Part shown: in pieces, positions 16,645-25,321 of the stretch
Layout of the letters: the number at the start of each line of letters is the position of its first letter
How positions within the stretch are numbered: position 1 is the first letter of the stretch
Assembly: GCA_007693335.1 (NCBI GenBank)
Contig: REDU01000085.1
Span: 45,587 to 109,586 of the forward strand
Direction: 5' to 3'
Length of the DNA stretch: 64,000 bases
Source: Ilumatobacter sp.
GTDB taxonomy: Bacteria > Actinomycetota > Acidimicrobiia > Acidimicrobiales > Ilumatobacteraceae
The notes under the pieces: generated by a model
Seen by the model: the letters and a program-made list of their open reading frames with translations, nothing else
What the model was told of the DNA's origin: nothing
Database searches by the model: none
Program-made: the position numbers and the translations under genes

Positions 16645-17775
16645 ATGAGCGCACCCGCCATCCGCACCGTGGGGGTCCCCCGCGAGATCAAGTCCGCCGA
16701 ACACCGCGTGGCCATGACCCCCGACGGAGTCCGCGAACTCGAGCGCCACGGGATCGACGTGTTCGTGGAGACCGGAGCGGGCGACGGCGCCTCGATCAGC
16801 GACGACGACTACCGGGCGTCGGGTGCCGACATCGTGCCGACCGCGGCCGATGCCTGGTCCCAGGAGCTGGTGGTCAAGGTCAAGGAACCGAAAGAGGAGG
16901 AGTTCGGGTTCCTCCGTGACGACCTGACGCTGTTCACCTACCTCCACCTGGCGGCCTACCCCGACGTGGCGAAGGCACTGATCGCTTCGGGCACCACCTC
17001 CGTCGCGTACGAGACCGTGCAGTTGTCCGACGGGTCCCTGCCGCTCCTCGCCCCGATGAGCGAGGTGGCGGGTCGACTCGCCCCACAGATGGGCGCCCAC
17101 TTCCTCGAACGACACAACGGCGGCCGAGGCGTGTTGATGGGGGGTGCACCCGGTGTGCGCCCGGCGCGAGTGGTGGTGCTGGGCGCCGGCAACGTCGGCT
17201 GGAACGCAGCCTGGATCGCCGCGGGCATGGAGGCCGAGGTGGTGCTGATCGACAAGAACCTCGACCGTCTGCGCTGGGTCGACCAGATCCACAAGGGACG
17301 CATCATGACCCTGGCATCGAACCGCGGGGCCATCGAGCGCTCGGTGCTCGAGGCCGACCTCCTGATCGGCGCGATCCTCGTGGCGGGTGGTCGGGCGCCG
17401 GTGGTGGTGAGCGACGACATGGTCGCATCGATGAAGCCCCGCGCCGTGATCGTCGACGTGGCCGTCGACCAGGGCGGCTGCATCGAGACCACCCGCGAGA
17501 CCACCCACGACGACCCCACCTACGAGATGCACGGCATCGTCCACTACGCCGTGGGCAACATGCCGGGAGCGGTGCCCCATACCTCGGCCTACGCACTCAC
17601 CAACGCAGTCCTCCCGTACCAGCTCGCGGTCGCGCTGCACGGCGTGGCCGGAGCGGCCCGCCGCGATCCCGCCGTGGCACACGGTGTCAACACCGTCGGC
17701 GGGCAGGTCACGATCGAGCCCGTCGCCGAGTTCATCGGCGTCGACTTCGTGGAGCCCATGGTCGCGCTCCACTGA
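16645..17775 (+). CDS. ald: Alanine dehydrogenase
   Basis: Catalyses reversible NAD-linked deamination of L-alanine to pyruvate and ammonia. Full length (376 aa) with the family blocks GVPREIKSAEHRVAMTP at the N-terminus, VKVKEPKEEEF, the Rossmann loop VVLGAGNVGWNAAW, and the C-terminal NMPGAVPHTSAYALTNAVLPY. Substrate-binding Arg and Lys and the catalytic His (LHLAAY) are in place. ATG 16645 is nearest the homologous start; in-frame ATGs at 16633 and 16636 are alternatives. No clear Shine-Dalgarno. Confidence 0.95.
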   Translation: MSAPAIRTVGVPREIKSAEHRVAMTPDGVRELERHGIDVFVETGAGDGASISDDDYRASGADIVPTAADAWSQELVVKVKEPKEEEFGFLRDDLTLFTYLHLAAYPDVAKALIASGTTSVAYETVQLSDGSLPLLAPMSEVAGRLAPQMGAHFLERHNGGRGVLMGGAPGVRPARVVVLGAGNVGWNAAWIAAGMEAEVVLIDKNLDRLRWVDQIHKGRIMTLASNRGAIERSVLEADLLIGAILVAGGRAPVVVSDDMVASMKPRAVIVDVAVDQGGCIETTRETTHDDPTYEMHGIVHYAVGNMPGAVPHTSAYALTNAVLPYQLAVALHGVAGAARRDPAVAHGVNTVGGQVTIEPVAEFIGVDFVEPMVALH

Positions 17776-17806
17776 CCGCGCTCGGCCCACACGGCGGCCC
17801 ACCGCA

Positions 17807-17812
17807 TACAGT
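17807..17812 (+). promoter_or_regulatory. -10-like box (TACAGT) for the P450 gene
   Basis: TACAGT lies 6 nt before ATG 17819 with no ribosome-binding site between, consistent with a leaderless transcript. Confidence 0.45.
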
Positions 17813-17818
17813 GCGCGC

Positions 17819-19078
17819 ATGGGGAGCACGACCATCACCGACAGCACTGCGACCAACGTCTTCGATCTCGACCTCCCGGATCTCGGCGCGATGGACGTCG
17901 ATCTCACCTTCGACGAGAACGCCGCCGCGATCAGGGAACTGGCGCGTGACCACTGGATCGCCCGGCATCCGTTCGGCTTCTCCATCCTCCACTACGACGA
18001 CACGGTCGCCGTGCTCCGCGACAAGCGCTGGCACAGCGCGTCGCGCCGTATCCCCGAGATGCTCGGAATCACCGACCCGGCGTTCCTCGCACGCCGACGC
18101 GAATCGATCCTGTCCGCCGAGGGCGAGGTGCACACCCGTCTCCGACGTCTGGTCGGCAAGGCGTTCTCACCCCGCGCCGCCGACCGGCTGCGCCCGTTCA
18201 TGCGCGAGGTCGTGAACGGCTTGATCGATCCGGTCGCTCCCGCCGGCCGGGCCGACATCGCCGTCGACATCTGCGAGCCGTATCCGATCCCCATCATCTG
18301 CGAGCTGCTCGGTGCACCGAAGGACGACTGGCAGCTCTTCAGCCGATGGGCCACCGACGTGCTCAGGATCTTCAACGCCACCGTGGCCGAGGAGCTGCCG
18401 ATCATCATGCAGGCGCAGGACGAACTCGACGAGTACACCCGGGGGCTCATCGCCGACCGCCGCAACTCCCCCGCCGGCGATCTCATCACTGCGCTGATCG
18501 CCGCCGAGGAGGAGGGTGACCGTCTCTCGACCGACGAACTCGTGATGATGGTGGAGGCCGTGATCGTGGGCGGCACCGACACCACCCGCAACCAGCTCGG
18601 CTGCACCGTGGCGTTGTTCGCCGATCATCCCGAGCAGTGGCGTCTCCTCGCCGAACAGCCCGAGCTCGCACCGCGGGCCGTCGAGGAGTCGATGCGCTAC
18701 TTCGGCGCGATCCGCGGCACCGGCCGATTCGCCAGCACCGACATCGTCTACCGCGACATCCTCTTCCCCGAGGGCACGCTCGTCTCGCCGTCGTTCTCGG
18801 CCGCCAACCACGATCCTGCGGCGTTCGACGACCCATCGGTGTTCGACATCACCCGACCGGCTCCCGATCGGCCGCAACTCACGTTCGGGTCGGGCATCCA
18901 CTACTGCCTCGGCGCCGCACTGGCCCGCGCCGAGCTGCAGGAGGCACTGCCGATCCTCGCCCGCCGCATGCCCGACCTGGCGATCGACGGCGCCGTGACG
19001 TGGAAACCCCCGACGGTCGGCATCTTCGGCCCCGAGCACCTCCCCGTCACGTTCACCCCGTCGGGCACCCCGACCTGA
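17819..19078 (+). CDS. Cytochrome P450
   Basis: 419 aa, soluble bacterial P450. The oxygen-activating I-helix is VGGTDTTRNQ, the K-helix carries ESMRYFGAIRGTGR (ExxR), and the haem-binding loop is FGSGIHYCLGAALARAE with the thiolate ligand at about C363. The substrate cannot be told; no ferredoxin or reductase gene is nearby, so it must borrow redox partners. It is transcribed from its own probable leaderless promoter. Confidence 0.93.
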   Translation: MGSTTITDSTATNVFDLDLPDLGAMDVDLTFDENAAAIRELARDHWIARHPFGFSILHYDDTVAVLRDKRWHSASRRIPEMLGITDPAFLARRRESILSAEGEVHTRLRRLVGKAFSPRAADRLRPFMREVVNGLIDPVAPAGRADIAVDICEPYPIPIICELLGAPKDDWQLFSRWATDVLRIFNATVAEELPIIMQAQDELDEYTRGLIADRRNSPAGDLITALIAAEEEGDRLSTDELVMMVEAVIVGGTDTTRNQLGCTVALFADHPEQWRLLAEQPELAPRAVEESMRYFGAIRGTGRFASTDIVYRDILFPEGTLVSPSFSAANHDPAAFDDPSVFDITRPAPDRPQLTFGSGIHYCLGAALARAELQEALPILARRMPDLAIDGAVTWKPPTVGIFGPEHLPVTFTPSGTPT

Positions 19079-19081
19079 GCG

Positions 19082-19504
19082 TCAGTCGTACGGACGACGA
19101 CGGTTCTTCTTGGTCTCGCTCCGACGTTTCTTGCTGGCGATGCGCCGTTCGACGGCACCCCTCGACGGTCGGGTGGGGCGGCGTGGACGCTCCACGTGCA
19201 GCGCGGATGCCAACCGGGCGACGAGTCGTTCCTCGGCGATGGCCCGATTGCGAATCTGACTGCGCTCGTCGTCGGCCACCACCCGCACCACGGGTCCCAG
19301 ACGTTCGATGACCTGGGCGCGCTGCGCGTCGGAGAATGCCGATGACGCCTCCACGTCGAGGCGCAGCTCGACCCTCGAGGCAGTGCGGTTCGCGTGCTGA
19401 CCGCCCGGACCACCCGAGGTGGTGAACCGCACGTCGAGCTCACGGCGCGGGACGCGCACCGAGCGCGTCACGATCAGTTCACCGCTGTCGGGGTCCTGCA
19501 CCAC
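19082..19504 (-). CDS. arfB: ArfB-type peptidyl-tRNA hydrolase (release-factor domain protein)
   Basis: 140 aa. The GGQ motif sits in TTSGGPGGQHANRTASRVEL (about residues 28-47), and the C-terminal tail is very basic (ASKKRRSETKKNRRRP), the part that enters the empty mRNA channel of stalled ribosomes. Family role: rescue of ribosomes stuck on non-stop mRNA. The start is GTG 19504. It ends 3 bp after the convergent P450 stop and is divergent from the LLM oxidoreductase. Confidence 0.9.
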   Translation of the reverse strand: MVQDPDSGELIVTRSVRVPRRELDVRFTTSGGPGGQHANRTASRVELRLDVEASSAFSDAQRAQVIERLGPVVRVVADDERSQIRNRAIAEERLVARLASALHVERPRRPTRPSRGAVERRIASKKRRSETKKNRRRPYD

Positions 19505-19533
19505 AGGGTGATCGTGGCACGTCGGATCGCGCC

Positions 19534-19539
19534 TACGGT
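19534..19539 (+). promoter_or_regulatory. -10-like box (TACGGT) for the LLM oxidoreductase gene
   Basis: TACGGT six bases upstream of ATG 19546, with no Shine-Dalgarno: probable leaderless promoter. Confidence 0.45.
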
Positions 19540-19545
19540 GACGGG

Positions 19546-20583
19546 ATGGGTGACATCAAGCTCGGCTACAACACCGGCTACTGGTCGTCGGGCCCCCCGG
19601 CGGGCGCGCTGGAAGGCATCAAGGAGGCCGAACGACTCGGATTCGACTCGATCTGGACCGCCGAGGCCTACGGCTCCGATGCGCTCAGTCCACTGGCGTG
19701 GTGGGGTGCACAGACCGAGACCGTGAAGCTCGGCACCGCCATCATGCAGATGGCGGCTCGCACACCGGCCGCCACCGCGATGGCCGCCATCACCATGGAC
19801 CACCTGTCGAACGGCCGGTTCATCCTCGGCCTCGGCGCCTCGGGCCCCCAGGTGGTCGAGGGCTGGTACGGCCAGCCCTACCCCAAGCCGCTGGCCCGCA
19901 CCCGCGAGTACGTCGAGATCATCCGCCGGATCACGGCACGTGACAATCCCGTCGAGTTCCACGGCGACCACTTCGACATGCCGTTCCCCGGCGGCGCTGG
20001 ACTCGGCAAGCCCCTGAAGTCGACGGTGCACCCGCTGCGCAACGACATCCCGATCTACCTGGCAGCCGAGGGGCCGAAGAACGTGGCGCTGTCGGCCGAG
20101 ATCTGCGACGGCTGGCTGCCGTTGTTCTTCTCGCCGAAAGAGGACGCGTTCTACCGCCAGTGCCTCGACGAGGGCTTCGCTGCCTCGGGCGACCCGACCA
20201 AGAGAGACCGCTTCGAGATCCCCGCCACCGTGATGCTGATCCCCGGCGACGATGTCGAGGCCTGCGCGAACATGGTCCGCCCCTTCCTGGCGCTCTACGC
20301 GGGCGGGATGGGCGCGAGGGGCGCCAACTTCCACTTCGAGGTGTTCGCCCGGATGGGCTACGAGGACGTGGCCACCAAGGTGCAGGAGCTGTACCTCGAG
20401 GGCAAGAAGGGCGAGGCGGCCGCAGCGATCCCGCTCGAGATGGTCGAAGACGTGGCGCTGATCGGCCCGCCGGACAAGATCCGGGGCGAACTCGACCGCT
20501 GGCGGGAGACGTGCTTGACCACGTTCCTGCTCAGTGGACCGGCCGCCGCCCTGCCGGTGTTCGCCGAGATCGTGAACGGCTGA
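19546..20583 (+). CDS. LLM-class, probably F420-dependent oxidoreductase
   Basis: 345 aa luciferase-like TIM barrel. Typical pieces: LGYNTGYWSSG at the start, EAERLGFDSIWTAEAYGSDA, LGTAIMQMAARTPAATAMAA, and LGLGASGPQVVEGWYG. This subgroup (F420 LLM family often annotated as such in actinobacteria) uses cofactor F420 rather than FMN; the assignment is from family resemblance. Substrate unknown. The next gene begins 5 bp after the stop, so the two form an operon. Confidence 0.88.
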   Translation: MGDIKLGYNTGYWSSGPPAGALEGIKEAERLGFDSIWTAEAYGSDALSPLAWWGAQTETVKLGTAIMQMAARTPAATAMAAITMDHLSNGRFILGLGASGPQVVEGWYGQPYPKPLARTREYVEIIRRITARDNPVEFHGDHFDMPFPGGAGLGKPLKSTVHPLRNDIPIYLAAEGPKNVALSAEICDGWLPLFFSPKEDAFYRQCLDEGFAASGDPTKRDRFEIPATVMLIPGDDVEACANMVRPFLALYAGGMGARGANFHFEVFARMGYEDVATKVQELYLEGKKGEAAAAIPLEMVEDVALIGPPDKIRGELDRWRETCLTTFLLSGPAAALPVFAEIVNG

Positions 20584-20588
20584 CCCCG

Positions 20589-21125
20589 ATGGTGTGGAGT
20601 CGCATCAAGAAGGCGTTCGACTTCGGCGGCGTGAAACGCAAGCTCGACCTCCCCCCGGGTTTCTCGTGGCAGGATCCGGTGCTGCCGGTGGCGGTGCGCC
20701 TCACGAACAGCACCGATGACGAGCGGGTGGTCGTCAAGCTCAGCTTCACCATCTCGGAGTCCACGTCGTCGCAGAACTCGAAAGACGGCAAACAGAAGTC
20801 AGCGGCTCCGCCCACGACCTTCATCACCTACGAGCGCCCGGTCGAGATCCGATTGGCACCGGGTCAGGAGGAGACGGTCGACGTCGAGATCCCGCTGTCG
20901 GTGAAGGGCACGCTCGATGCCGAGGACGGGGAGGCCCCCGGCTGGATGTCGACGGCGGCCTCGGCCCTGGGCACGTTCCAGAACATGACGAGGAACGACA
21001 GGAACTACACCGTCGCTGCCGGGCACACGGTCGAGGGGTTCAAGCCGACAGGAATGTCGGGCAGGTCGATCCGCCATCTCCGCCCCGGTGAGTCCGCGGG
21101 CAGCTGGACGAGGCACTTCGGCTGA
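20589..21125 (+). CDS. Conserved protein of unknown function, possibly arrestin/Spo0M-like
   Basis: 178 aa, no signal peptide or membrane segment. The sequence is beta-rich (VAVRLTNSTDDERVVVKLSF, then ERPVEIRLAPGQEETVDVE), reminiscent of immunoglobulin- or arrestin-like folds such as Spo0M, but I do not recognise it with certainty. A Ser/Lys/Gln-rich loop lies near residues 55-70. It follows the LLM oxidoreductase by 5 bp. Confidence 0.7.
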   Translation: MVWSRIKKAFDFGGVKRKLDLPPGFSWQDPVLPVAVRLTNSTDDERVVVKLSFTISESTSSQNSKDGKQKSAAPPTTFITYERPVEIRLAPGQEETVDVEIPLSVKGTLDAEDGEAPGWMSTAASALGTFQNMTRNDRNYTVAAGHTVEGFKPTGMSGRSIRHLRPGESAGSWTRHFG

Positions 21126-21163
21126 GGTCCGACGCAAGAGATCGAGCGAGCGCCGGCCGCGGC

Positions 21164-21295
21164 TCAGTCGCAGCAGGAGTCGCGCCAGCCGCACCCGGAA
21201 CACTTGAAGTGGGCGTGTTCGGGGAACAGATCGCTGCCGCACAGCGGGCACTCCGGGTACGTACCGAGCGGTGACCGGCACGTTGCTTCGGTCAT
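21164..21295 (-). CDS. Small zinc-ribbon protein
   Basis: 43 aa. Two CxxC knuckles (CPLCG and CSGCG) form a probable zinc ribbon, ending in GWRDSCCD. Small proteins of this kind occur in actinobacteria without known function; protein or nucleic-acid binding is plausible. It lies between a convergent gene (20589-21125) and the divergent MFS gene, which supports it as a real separate gene. The next in-frame upstream start would need a much longer reading frame of biased composition. Confidence 0.7.
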   Translation of the reverse strand: MTEATCRSPLGTYPECPLCGSDLFPEHAHFKCSGCGWRDSCCD

Positions 21296-21375
21296 GGTCG
21301 AGGGTGAATCGTCGTGACGCATACGACAGCCATCGTCGCGCCCGCACTGGTCCGCGACGTGGACCCCTCGGTAGA

Positions 21376-21391
21376 TTGACCCGCCGGTCAA
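21376..21391 (+). promoter_or_regulatory. Palindrome just upstream of MFS gene
   Basis: TTGACC-CGCC-GGTCAA is a perfect 6-bp inverted repeat ending 3 bp before ATG 21395 and overlapping the AAGGA ribosome-binding site. It could be an operator or a hairpin hiding the start. Directly adjoining AAGGA is the best Shine-Dalgarno here. Confidence 0.4.
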
Positions 21392-21394
21392 GGA

Positions 21395-22717
21395 ATGACG
21401 TCGTACACGCCCCCCGTCCCGCAACAACTGCACAAGCCCGGCACGGCACGGGCGGCGCTGGCCTACCGCGACTTCCGGGTGATCTGGTTCGGGCTGTTCT
21501 TGTCGAACGTCGGCACCTGGATGCAGAACTTCACGCTGCCGGCCTACCTCGACGACCGCACCAAGTCCGCTGCCCTCGTCGGACTGCTCGTGTTCACCCA
21601 GCTGGGTCCGCTGCTCCTGCTGTCGATCCCCGCCGGCATCCTCGCCGACAGGGTGCCCCGACGACCGTTCCTGATCACGATGCAGGCCATCCAGATGGTG
21701 TTCACCATCGTGATCGCCGCGCTCGTGGCGTTCGACGCCGCGCTGTGGACGCTGTTCGCCGTGCAGCTCCTCATCGGCATCGGCAACGCGCTCAACGCGC
21801 CCGCGTTCCAGGCCAGCGTGCCGCTCATGGTCGCTCGTCGCGATCTGGCCGGCGCCGTGGGGCTGAACTCGGTGATGATCAACGTGAGCCGGGTGCTCGG
21901 CCCCGCGATGGCCGCGGTGCTCGCCCTGTTGGGGTTCTCGATCGCGCAGCTCCTGCTCGTCAACGCCGCCACGTACCTGTTCCTGATCGGGGCGATGTTG
22001 GCCGTGAAGATCCCCGACGTCCGCGGGGTCCACCCCGAGAAGGGGTGGCGCCGACTGCTCACGGGCGTGAACATCGCACGGGGGCGACGAGTGCTCTCAC
22101 GATCGCTGGTCGCGATGTGCCTGTTCTCGCTGTTCTCGCTGGTGTACATCGGTCTGTTCCCGTCGGTCACCCGGCTCAACCTCGGCATCGACACCACCGG
22201 AGCGACCTACAAGTGGCTCTACGCCACCTGGGGACTCGGTGCTGCGATCGGAGCGCTGGCGGTCAGCACCCTCTTCTCGAGCTTCGATCGTCGGCGGCTG
22301 GTGACGATGGGGTTCGTCGGCTTCTCGATCAGCCTGGCGGTGTTCGCGCTGCTGCGGAGCCCGACCCCTGCCTTCCCGGTGGCCTTCGTACTGGGGGCGT
22401 TCTACTTCATGACCGCGACCGCTCTCGTCACCATCGTGCAGGAGAACATGCGTGACACCGAGCGGGCGGCGGTGATGCCGCTGTGGTTCATGGCCTTCGG
22501 CGGCACCGTGCCGATCGGCAACGTGATCTTCGGGCCGGTGGTCGACGCCGTGGGTGCCCGCGGCGTGCTGCTGTTCGGCGCCGCGTTCGCGCTGTTCCTC
22601 GCGTGGTGGGCGGATCTGCGTCGGTTGCCTCCCGGCGAGTTCCTGCCCCCGGACACCCCCCACGAGCCGACGGACTCCGCCCACATCCGCCAACACGGGA
22701 TCGTCGCCGGCGGCTGA
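21395..22717 (+). CDS. Major facilitator superfamily transporter (EntS/DHA3-like)
   Basis: 440 aa with about 11-12 membrane helices. It opens with the cytosolic ALAYRDFRVIWFGLFLSNVGTW typical of the EntS/enterobactin-exporter-like DHA3 branch, and has the loop-2 motif GILADRVPRRPF. These are proton-driven exporters of small molecules; the substrate is unknown. The C-terminus is a short hydrophilic tail. It is alone in its transcription unit and ends at a hairpin shared with murF. Confidence 0.9.
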   Translation: MTSYTPPVPQQLHKPGTARAALAYRDFRVIWFGLFLSNVGTWMQNFTLPAYLDDRTKSAALVGLLVFTQLGPLLLLSIPAGILADRVPRRPFLITMQAIQMVFTIVIAALVAFDAALWTLFAVQLLIGIGNALNAPAFQASVPLMVARRDLAGAVGLNSVMINVSRVLGPAMAAVLALLGFSIAQLLLVNAATYLFLIGAMLAVKIPDVRGVHPEKGWRRLLTGVNIARGRRVLSRSLVAMCLFSLFSLVYIGLFPSVTRLNLGIDTTGATYKWLYATWGLGAAIGALAVSTLFSSFDRRRLVTMGFVGFSISLAVFALLRSPTPAFPVAFVLGAFYFMTATALVTIVQENMRDTERAAVMPLWFMAFGGTVPIGNVIFGPVVDAVGARGVLLFGAAFALFLAWWADLRRLPPGEFLPPDTPHEPTDSAHIRQHGIVAGG

Positions 22718-22724
22718 CCCACCT

Positions 22725-22778
22725 CCGAACTGTCCGCGCGGAACCGCCGGTTCCACCCGATCACCACAGACGGTTCGA
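22725..22778. terminator. Imperfect hairpin between convergent MFS and murF genes (repeat copy 2a)
   Basis: CCGAACTGTCCGCG (22725-22738) faces CACAGACGGTTCGA (22765-22778). The left arm is identical to the arm at 14301; the right arm carries base changes, most of which become G-U pairs in minus-strand RNA. Confidence 0.5.
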
Positions 22779-22803
22779 ACCCACCACGGCGAACCTGGGG
22801 TGT

Positions 22804-22847
22804 CTGTCCGCGGTGATCCGGCAGTTCCACCGGATCACCACAGACAG
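22804..22847. terminator. Strong hairpin at the end of murF (repeat copy 2b)
   Basis: CTGTCCGCGGTGATCCGG (22804-22821) pairs with CCGGATCACCACAGACAG (22830-22847) over an 8-nt loop, an 18-bp stem with two plus-strand C-A mismatches that are G-U pairs in minus-strand RNA. Located 5 bp past the murF stop, it probably ends murF transcripts. Confidence 0.6.
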
Positions 22848-22851
22848 TTCG

Positions 22852-24162
22852 TCAGGGGGTGTCGAGGAGGCGGCGGGCGACCTGGTCGAGGGCGGCGACG
22901 CGGCTGGCCTTGACGAGCACGACATCGCCGGAGCCGAGAGCCCCCAGGGCGGCGATCGGGTCGTCGGTGGGCGACACACCGTACAGATCGGTGCCGACGG
23001 CGATCAGCTCGATGTCGAACTCCGAAGCCAGCTGGGCGATCTCGCGATGGCCCGCAACCGGATCGTCGAGTTCCGCCATGATCCCCAGCACGGCCACCCG
23101 CCGACGAGCGGTCATCGCCGAGAGCGACTCGAGCGCAGCCCGCATCGAGGTCGGGTTGGCGTTGTAGGCGTCGTTCACCACGACCACTCCCGACGCCGTC
23201 CGACCGGTCTCCATGCGCATGGCCGACAGTTCGGCTCCCGCGAGGGCTGCGACGGCGGGACCGAGAGCAGCGCCGAGCGCACCGACCACGGTCATCGCAG
23301 CGGCGGCGTTGAACGCCATGTGGGCACCGCTCACGGCCAACTCGACCTCGACTGCACCCCACGGGGTCTCCACGCCGAAGCGCGGGCGTGCCAGGTGATC
23401 GAGACGGAGATCGACCACGCGCACGTCGGCGTCATCGGCTCGCCCGTAGGTGAGCACTGCGCCCGGAGCGATGTCGCGCATGGCGACCACCCGCGGATCG
23501 TCGGCGTTCAGCACGGCCACCCCATCAGGCGGGAGCGCACGCACCAACTCGGACTTCGCCCGGGCCACGCCCTCGATGCCACCGACGCGCTCGGTGTGGG
23601 AGTGGCCGACCGACGTCACGACGCCCACGGTGGGCCGCCCGATCCCGCACAGACGGTCGATCTCACCGAACCCCCGCATCCCCATCTCCAGTACGAGCAC
23701 CTCGGTGCGATCCGGTGCCCCGAGCACCGTGACCGGGAGACCCTGTTCGTTGTTGAAGCTCCGCTCGCTCGCAGCCACGTGGAACGAGGCCGCCAACGCC
23801 GAGGCCAGCAGATCCTTGGTCGAGGTCTTCCCGACACTGCCGGTCACGCCCACGACACGCTCGGGCAGACGGGAACGAGCCCAGCGCGCCAGCTGCATGA
23901 GCGCCTCGGTCGTGTCGGGAACCTCGATCACCGTGCTGCCCTCGGTGGGAGTCACCCGGCCGGGGACCACGAGCGAGGCAGCGGCACCCGACTCGAGCGC
24001 AGCACCGACGAAATCGTGACCGTCGCGGTCGGCCACCATCGCCACGAACAGATGGCCCCGACGGACGGTGCGAGAATCGAACGAGGCACCGTCGAGCTCG
24101 ACGTCGGGGCCGATGACGCGACCACCCGTCGCTGCGGCCACGTCGGATGCCCAGAATCGCAC
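22852..24162 (-). CDS. murF: UDP-N-acetylmuramoyl-tripeptide--D-alanyl-D-alanine ligase
   Basis: 436 aa. It adds D-Ala-D-Ala to the UDP-muramyl tripeptide in peptidoglycan synthesis. Visible: N-terminal UDP-binding domain (VELDGASFDSRTVRRGHLFVA), ATP loop VGVTGSVGKTSTKDLL, ERSFNNEQGLPVTVL, the metal/ATP region VTSVGHSHTERVGG, and the C-terminal VVVNDAYNANPTSMRAAL. GTG 24162 is favoured because it starts at the conserved N-terminus (RFWASDVAAATGG) and has TACTGT 8 nt upstream; farther starts would overlap ddl. Facing divergently 25 bp away is ddl, which makes its substrate. Confidence 0.93.
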   Translation of the reverse strand: MRFWASDVAAATGGRVIGPDVELDGASFDSRTVRRGHLFVAMVADRDGHDFVGAALESGAAASLVVPGRVTPTEGSTVIEVPDTTEALMQLARWARSRLPERVVGVTGSVGKTSTKDLLASALAASFHVAASERSFNNEQGLPVTVLGAPDRTEVLVLEMGMRGFGEIDRLCGIGRPTVGVVTSVGHSHTERVGGIEGVARAKSELVRALPPDGVAVLNADDPRVVAMRDIAPGAVLTYGRADDADVRVVDLRLDHLARPRFGVETPWGAVEVELAVSGAHMAFNAAAAMTVVGALGAALGPAVAALAGAELSAMRMETGRTASGVVVVNDAYNANPTSMRAALESLSAMTARRRVAVLGIMAELDDPVAGHREIAQLASEFDIELIAVGTDLYGVSPTDDPIAALGALGSGDVVLVKASRVAALDQVARRLLDTP

Positions 24163-24170
24163 GACCTCGA

Positions 24171-24180
24171 ACAGTACCGT
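24171..24180. promoter_or_regulatory. Interlocked divergent -10 boxes of murF and ddl
   Basis: ACAGTACCGT reads TACCGT on the plus strand (24175-24180, 7 nt before ddl ATG 24188) and TACTGT on the minus strand (24176-24171, 8 nt before murF GTG 24162). The two boxes share TA. Both genes thus appear leaderless and could not be started at the same instant on one DNA molecule. Confidence 0.5.
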
Positions 24181-24187
24181 CGGTGAG

Positions 24188-25282
24188 ATGACGGCGGACG
24201 ACCGCATCCACCTGGTCGTGCTCTTCGGTGGACAATCTGCCGAGCACGACGTGAGCTGTACCACTGCAGCCCACGTGCTGGCCGCCGCCGATCCGTCGCG
24301 CTACCGGGTCACGCCCATCGGCATCTCGACCGACGGCGACTGGGCCATCGCCGACTCGGCCGCTCACGCGCTCACCCGTGGCGCCCATCACCTTCCGAGC
24401 CGACTCGATCCCGCCGGAACGGTGGTCTCTCCGACCGCGGCGCTGGCCGAGGCCGCCGACACCGGTCAGCGAACGGTGGTCGTGCCGTTGCTGCACGGCC
24501 CACTCGGCGAGGACGGCACGATACAGGGCCTGCTCGAACTCGCCGGGCTGCCATATGTGGGCTCGGGGGTGCTGGCCTCGGCACTGTCGATGGACAAGGC
24601 GATGGCGAAACGGGTGCTGGCCGACGCCGGGATCCCCCAGGCGCGGTACGTGGCGTTCGCCGACCACCAGCGCTCACCCGGGCTCCCGAACGACCTGGTC
24701 GACCGGCTCGGGCTACCGTGCTTCGTGAAGCCGGCCAACATGGGGTCGTCGGTGGGGGTGAGCAAGGTGCACACCGTCGAGCACCTCCGAGACGCCATCG
24801 ACCACGCGCTCACCTACGACGAATGGGTGGTGGTCGAAGAAGCCGTGAGCGGACGCGAGATCGAGGTGGCGGTGCTCGGGAACACCGAGCCGGAGGCATC
24901 GACACCTGGCGAGATCGTGCCCGGCGCCGAGTTCTACAGCTACGAGGACAAGTACGAGACCGACGGCGCCCAGCTTTTGATCCCGGCGCCACTCTCGGCG
25001 TCCGACACCGAGCGTGTCCGAGAGTTGGCGCTCGAGGTCTTCGGGCTGCTGCGCTGCGACGGCCTGGCCCGCGTCGACTTCTTCCTCGAGGAGTCCAGCG
25101 CCGACGGCGCTGGACGCGGGTTCCTGTGCAACGAGGTCAACACGATGCCGGGCTTCACGCCGATCTCGATGTACCCCAAGCTCTGGCTCCACTCGGGAAT
25201 GCCGTACCCGGAGCTGATCGACCGCCTGGTCGAACTGGCACTCGAGCGTGCCTCGCGCCGTCGCCGCAACACGCGCCACTGA
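24188..25282 (+). CDS. ddl: D-alanine--D-alanine ligase
   Basis: 364 aa ATP-grasp enzyme that joins two D-alanines for cell-wall synthesis, feeding MurF encoded next door. Landmarks: VVLFGGQSAEHDVSCTTA at the N-terminus, HGPLGEDGTIQGLLELAGLPYVGSG, the ATP-binding KPANMGSSVGVSK, VVEEAVSGREIEVAVLG, and the metal site LCNEVNTMPGFTPISMYPKL. The position equivalent to the E. coli active-site tyrosine region reads EFYSYEDKYET, the Tyr/omega-loop of D-Ala-D-Ala (not D-Ala-D-Lac) ligases. Confidence 0.95.
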   Translation: MTADDRIHLVVLFGGQSAEHDVSCTTAAHVLAAADPSRYRVTPIGISTDGDWAIADSAAHALTRGAHHLPSRLDPAGTVVSPTAALAEAADTGQRTVVVPLLHGPLGEDGTIQGLLELAGLPYVGSGVLASALSMDKAMAKRVLADAGIPQARYVAFADHQRSPGLPNDLVDRLGLPCFVKPANMGSSVGVSKVHTVEHLRDAIDHALTYDEWVVVEEAVSGREIEVAVLGNTEPEASTPGEIVPGAEFYSYEDKYETDGAQLLIPAPLSASDTERVRELALEVFGLLRCDGLARVDFFLEESSADGAGRGFLCNEVNTMPGFTPISMYPKLWLHSGMPYPELIDRLVELALERASRRRRNTRH

Positions 25283-25321
25283 CCGGTCCGATCGACGCGT
25301 CGGCTGTGCCATCATTCGACG

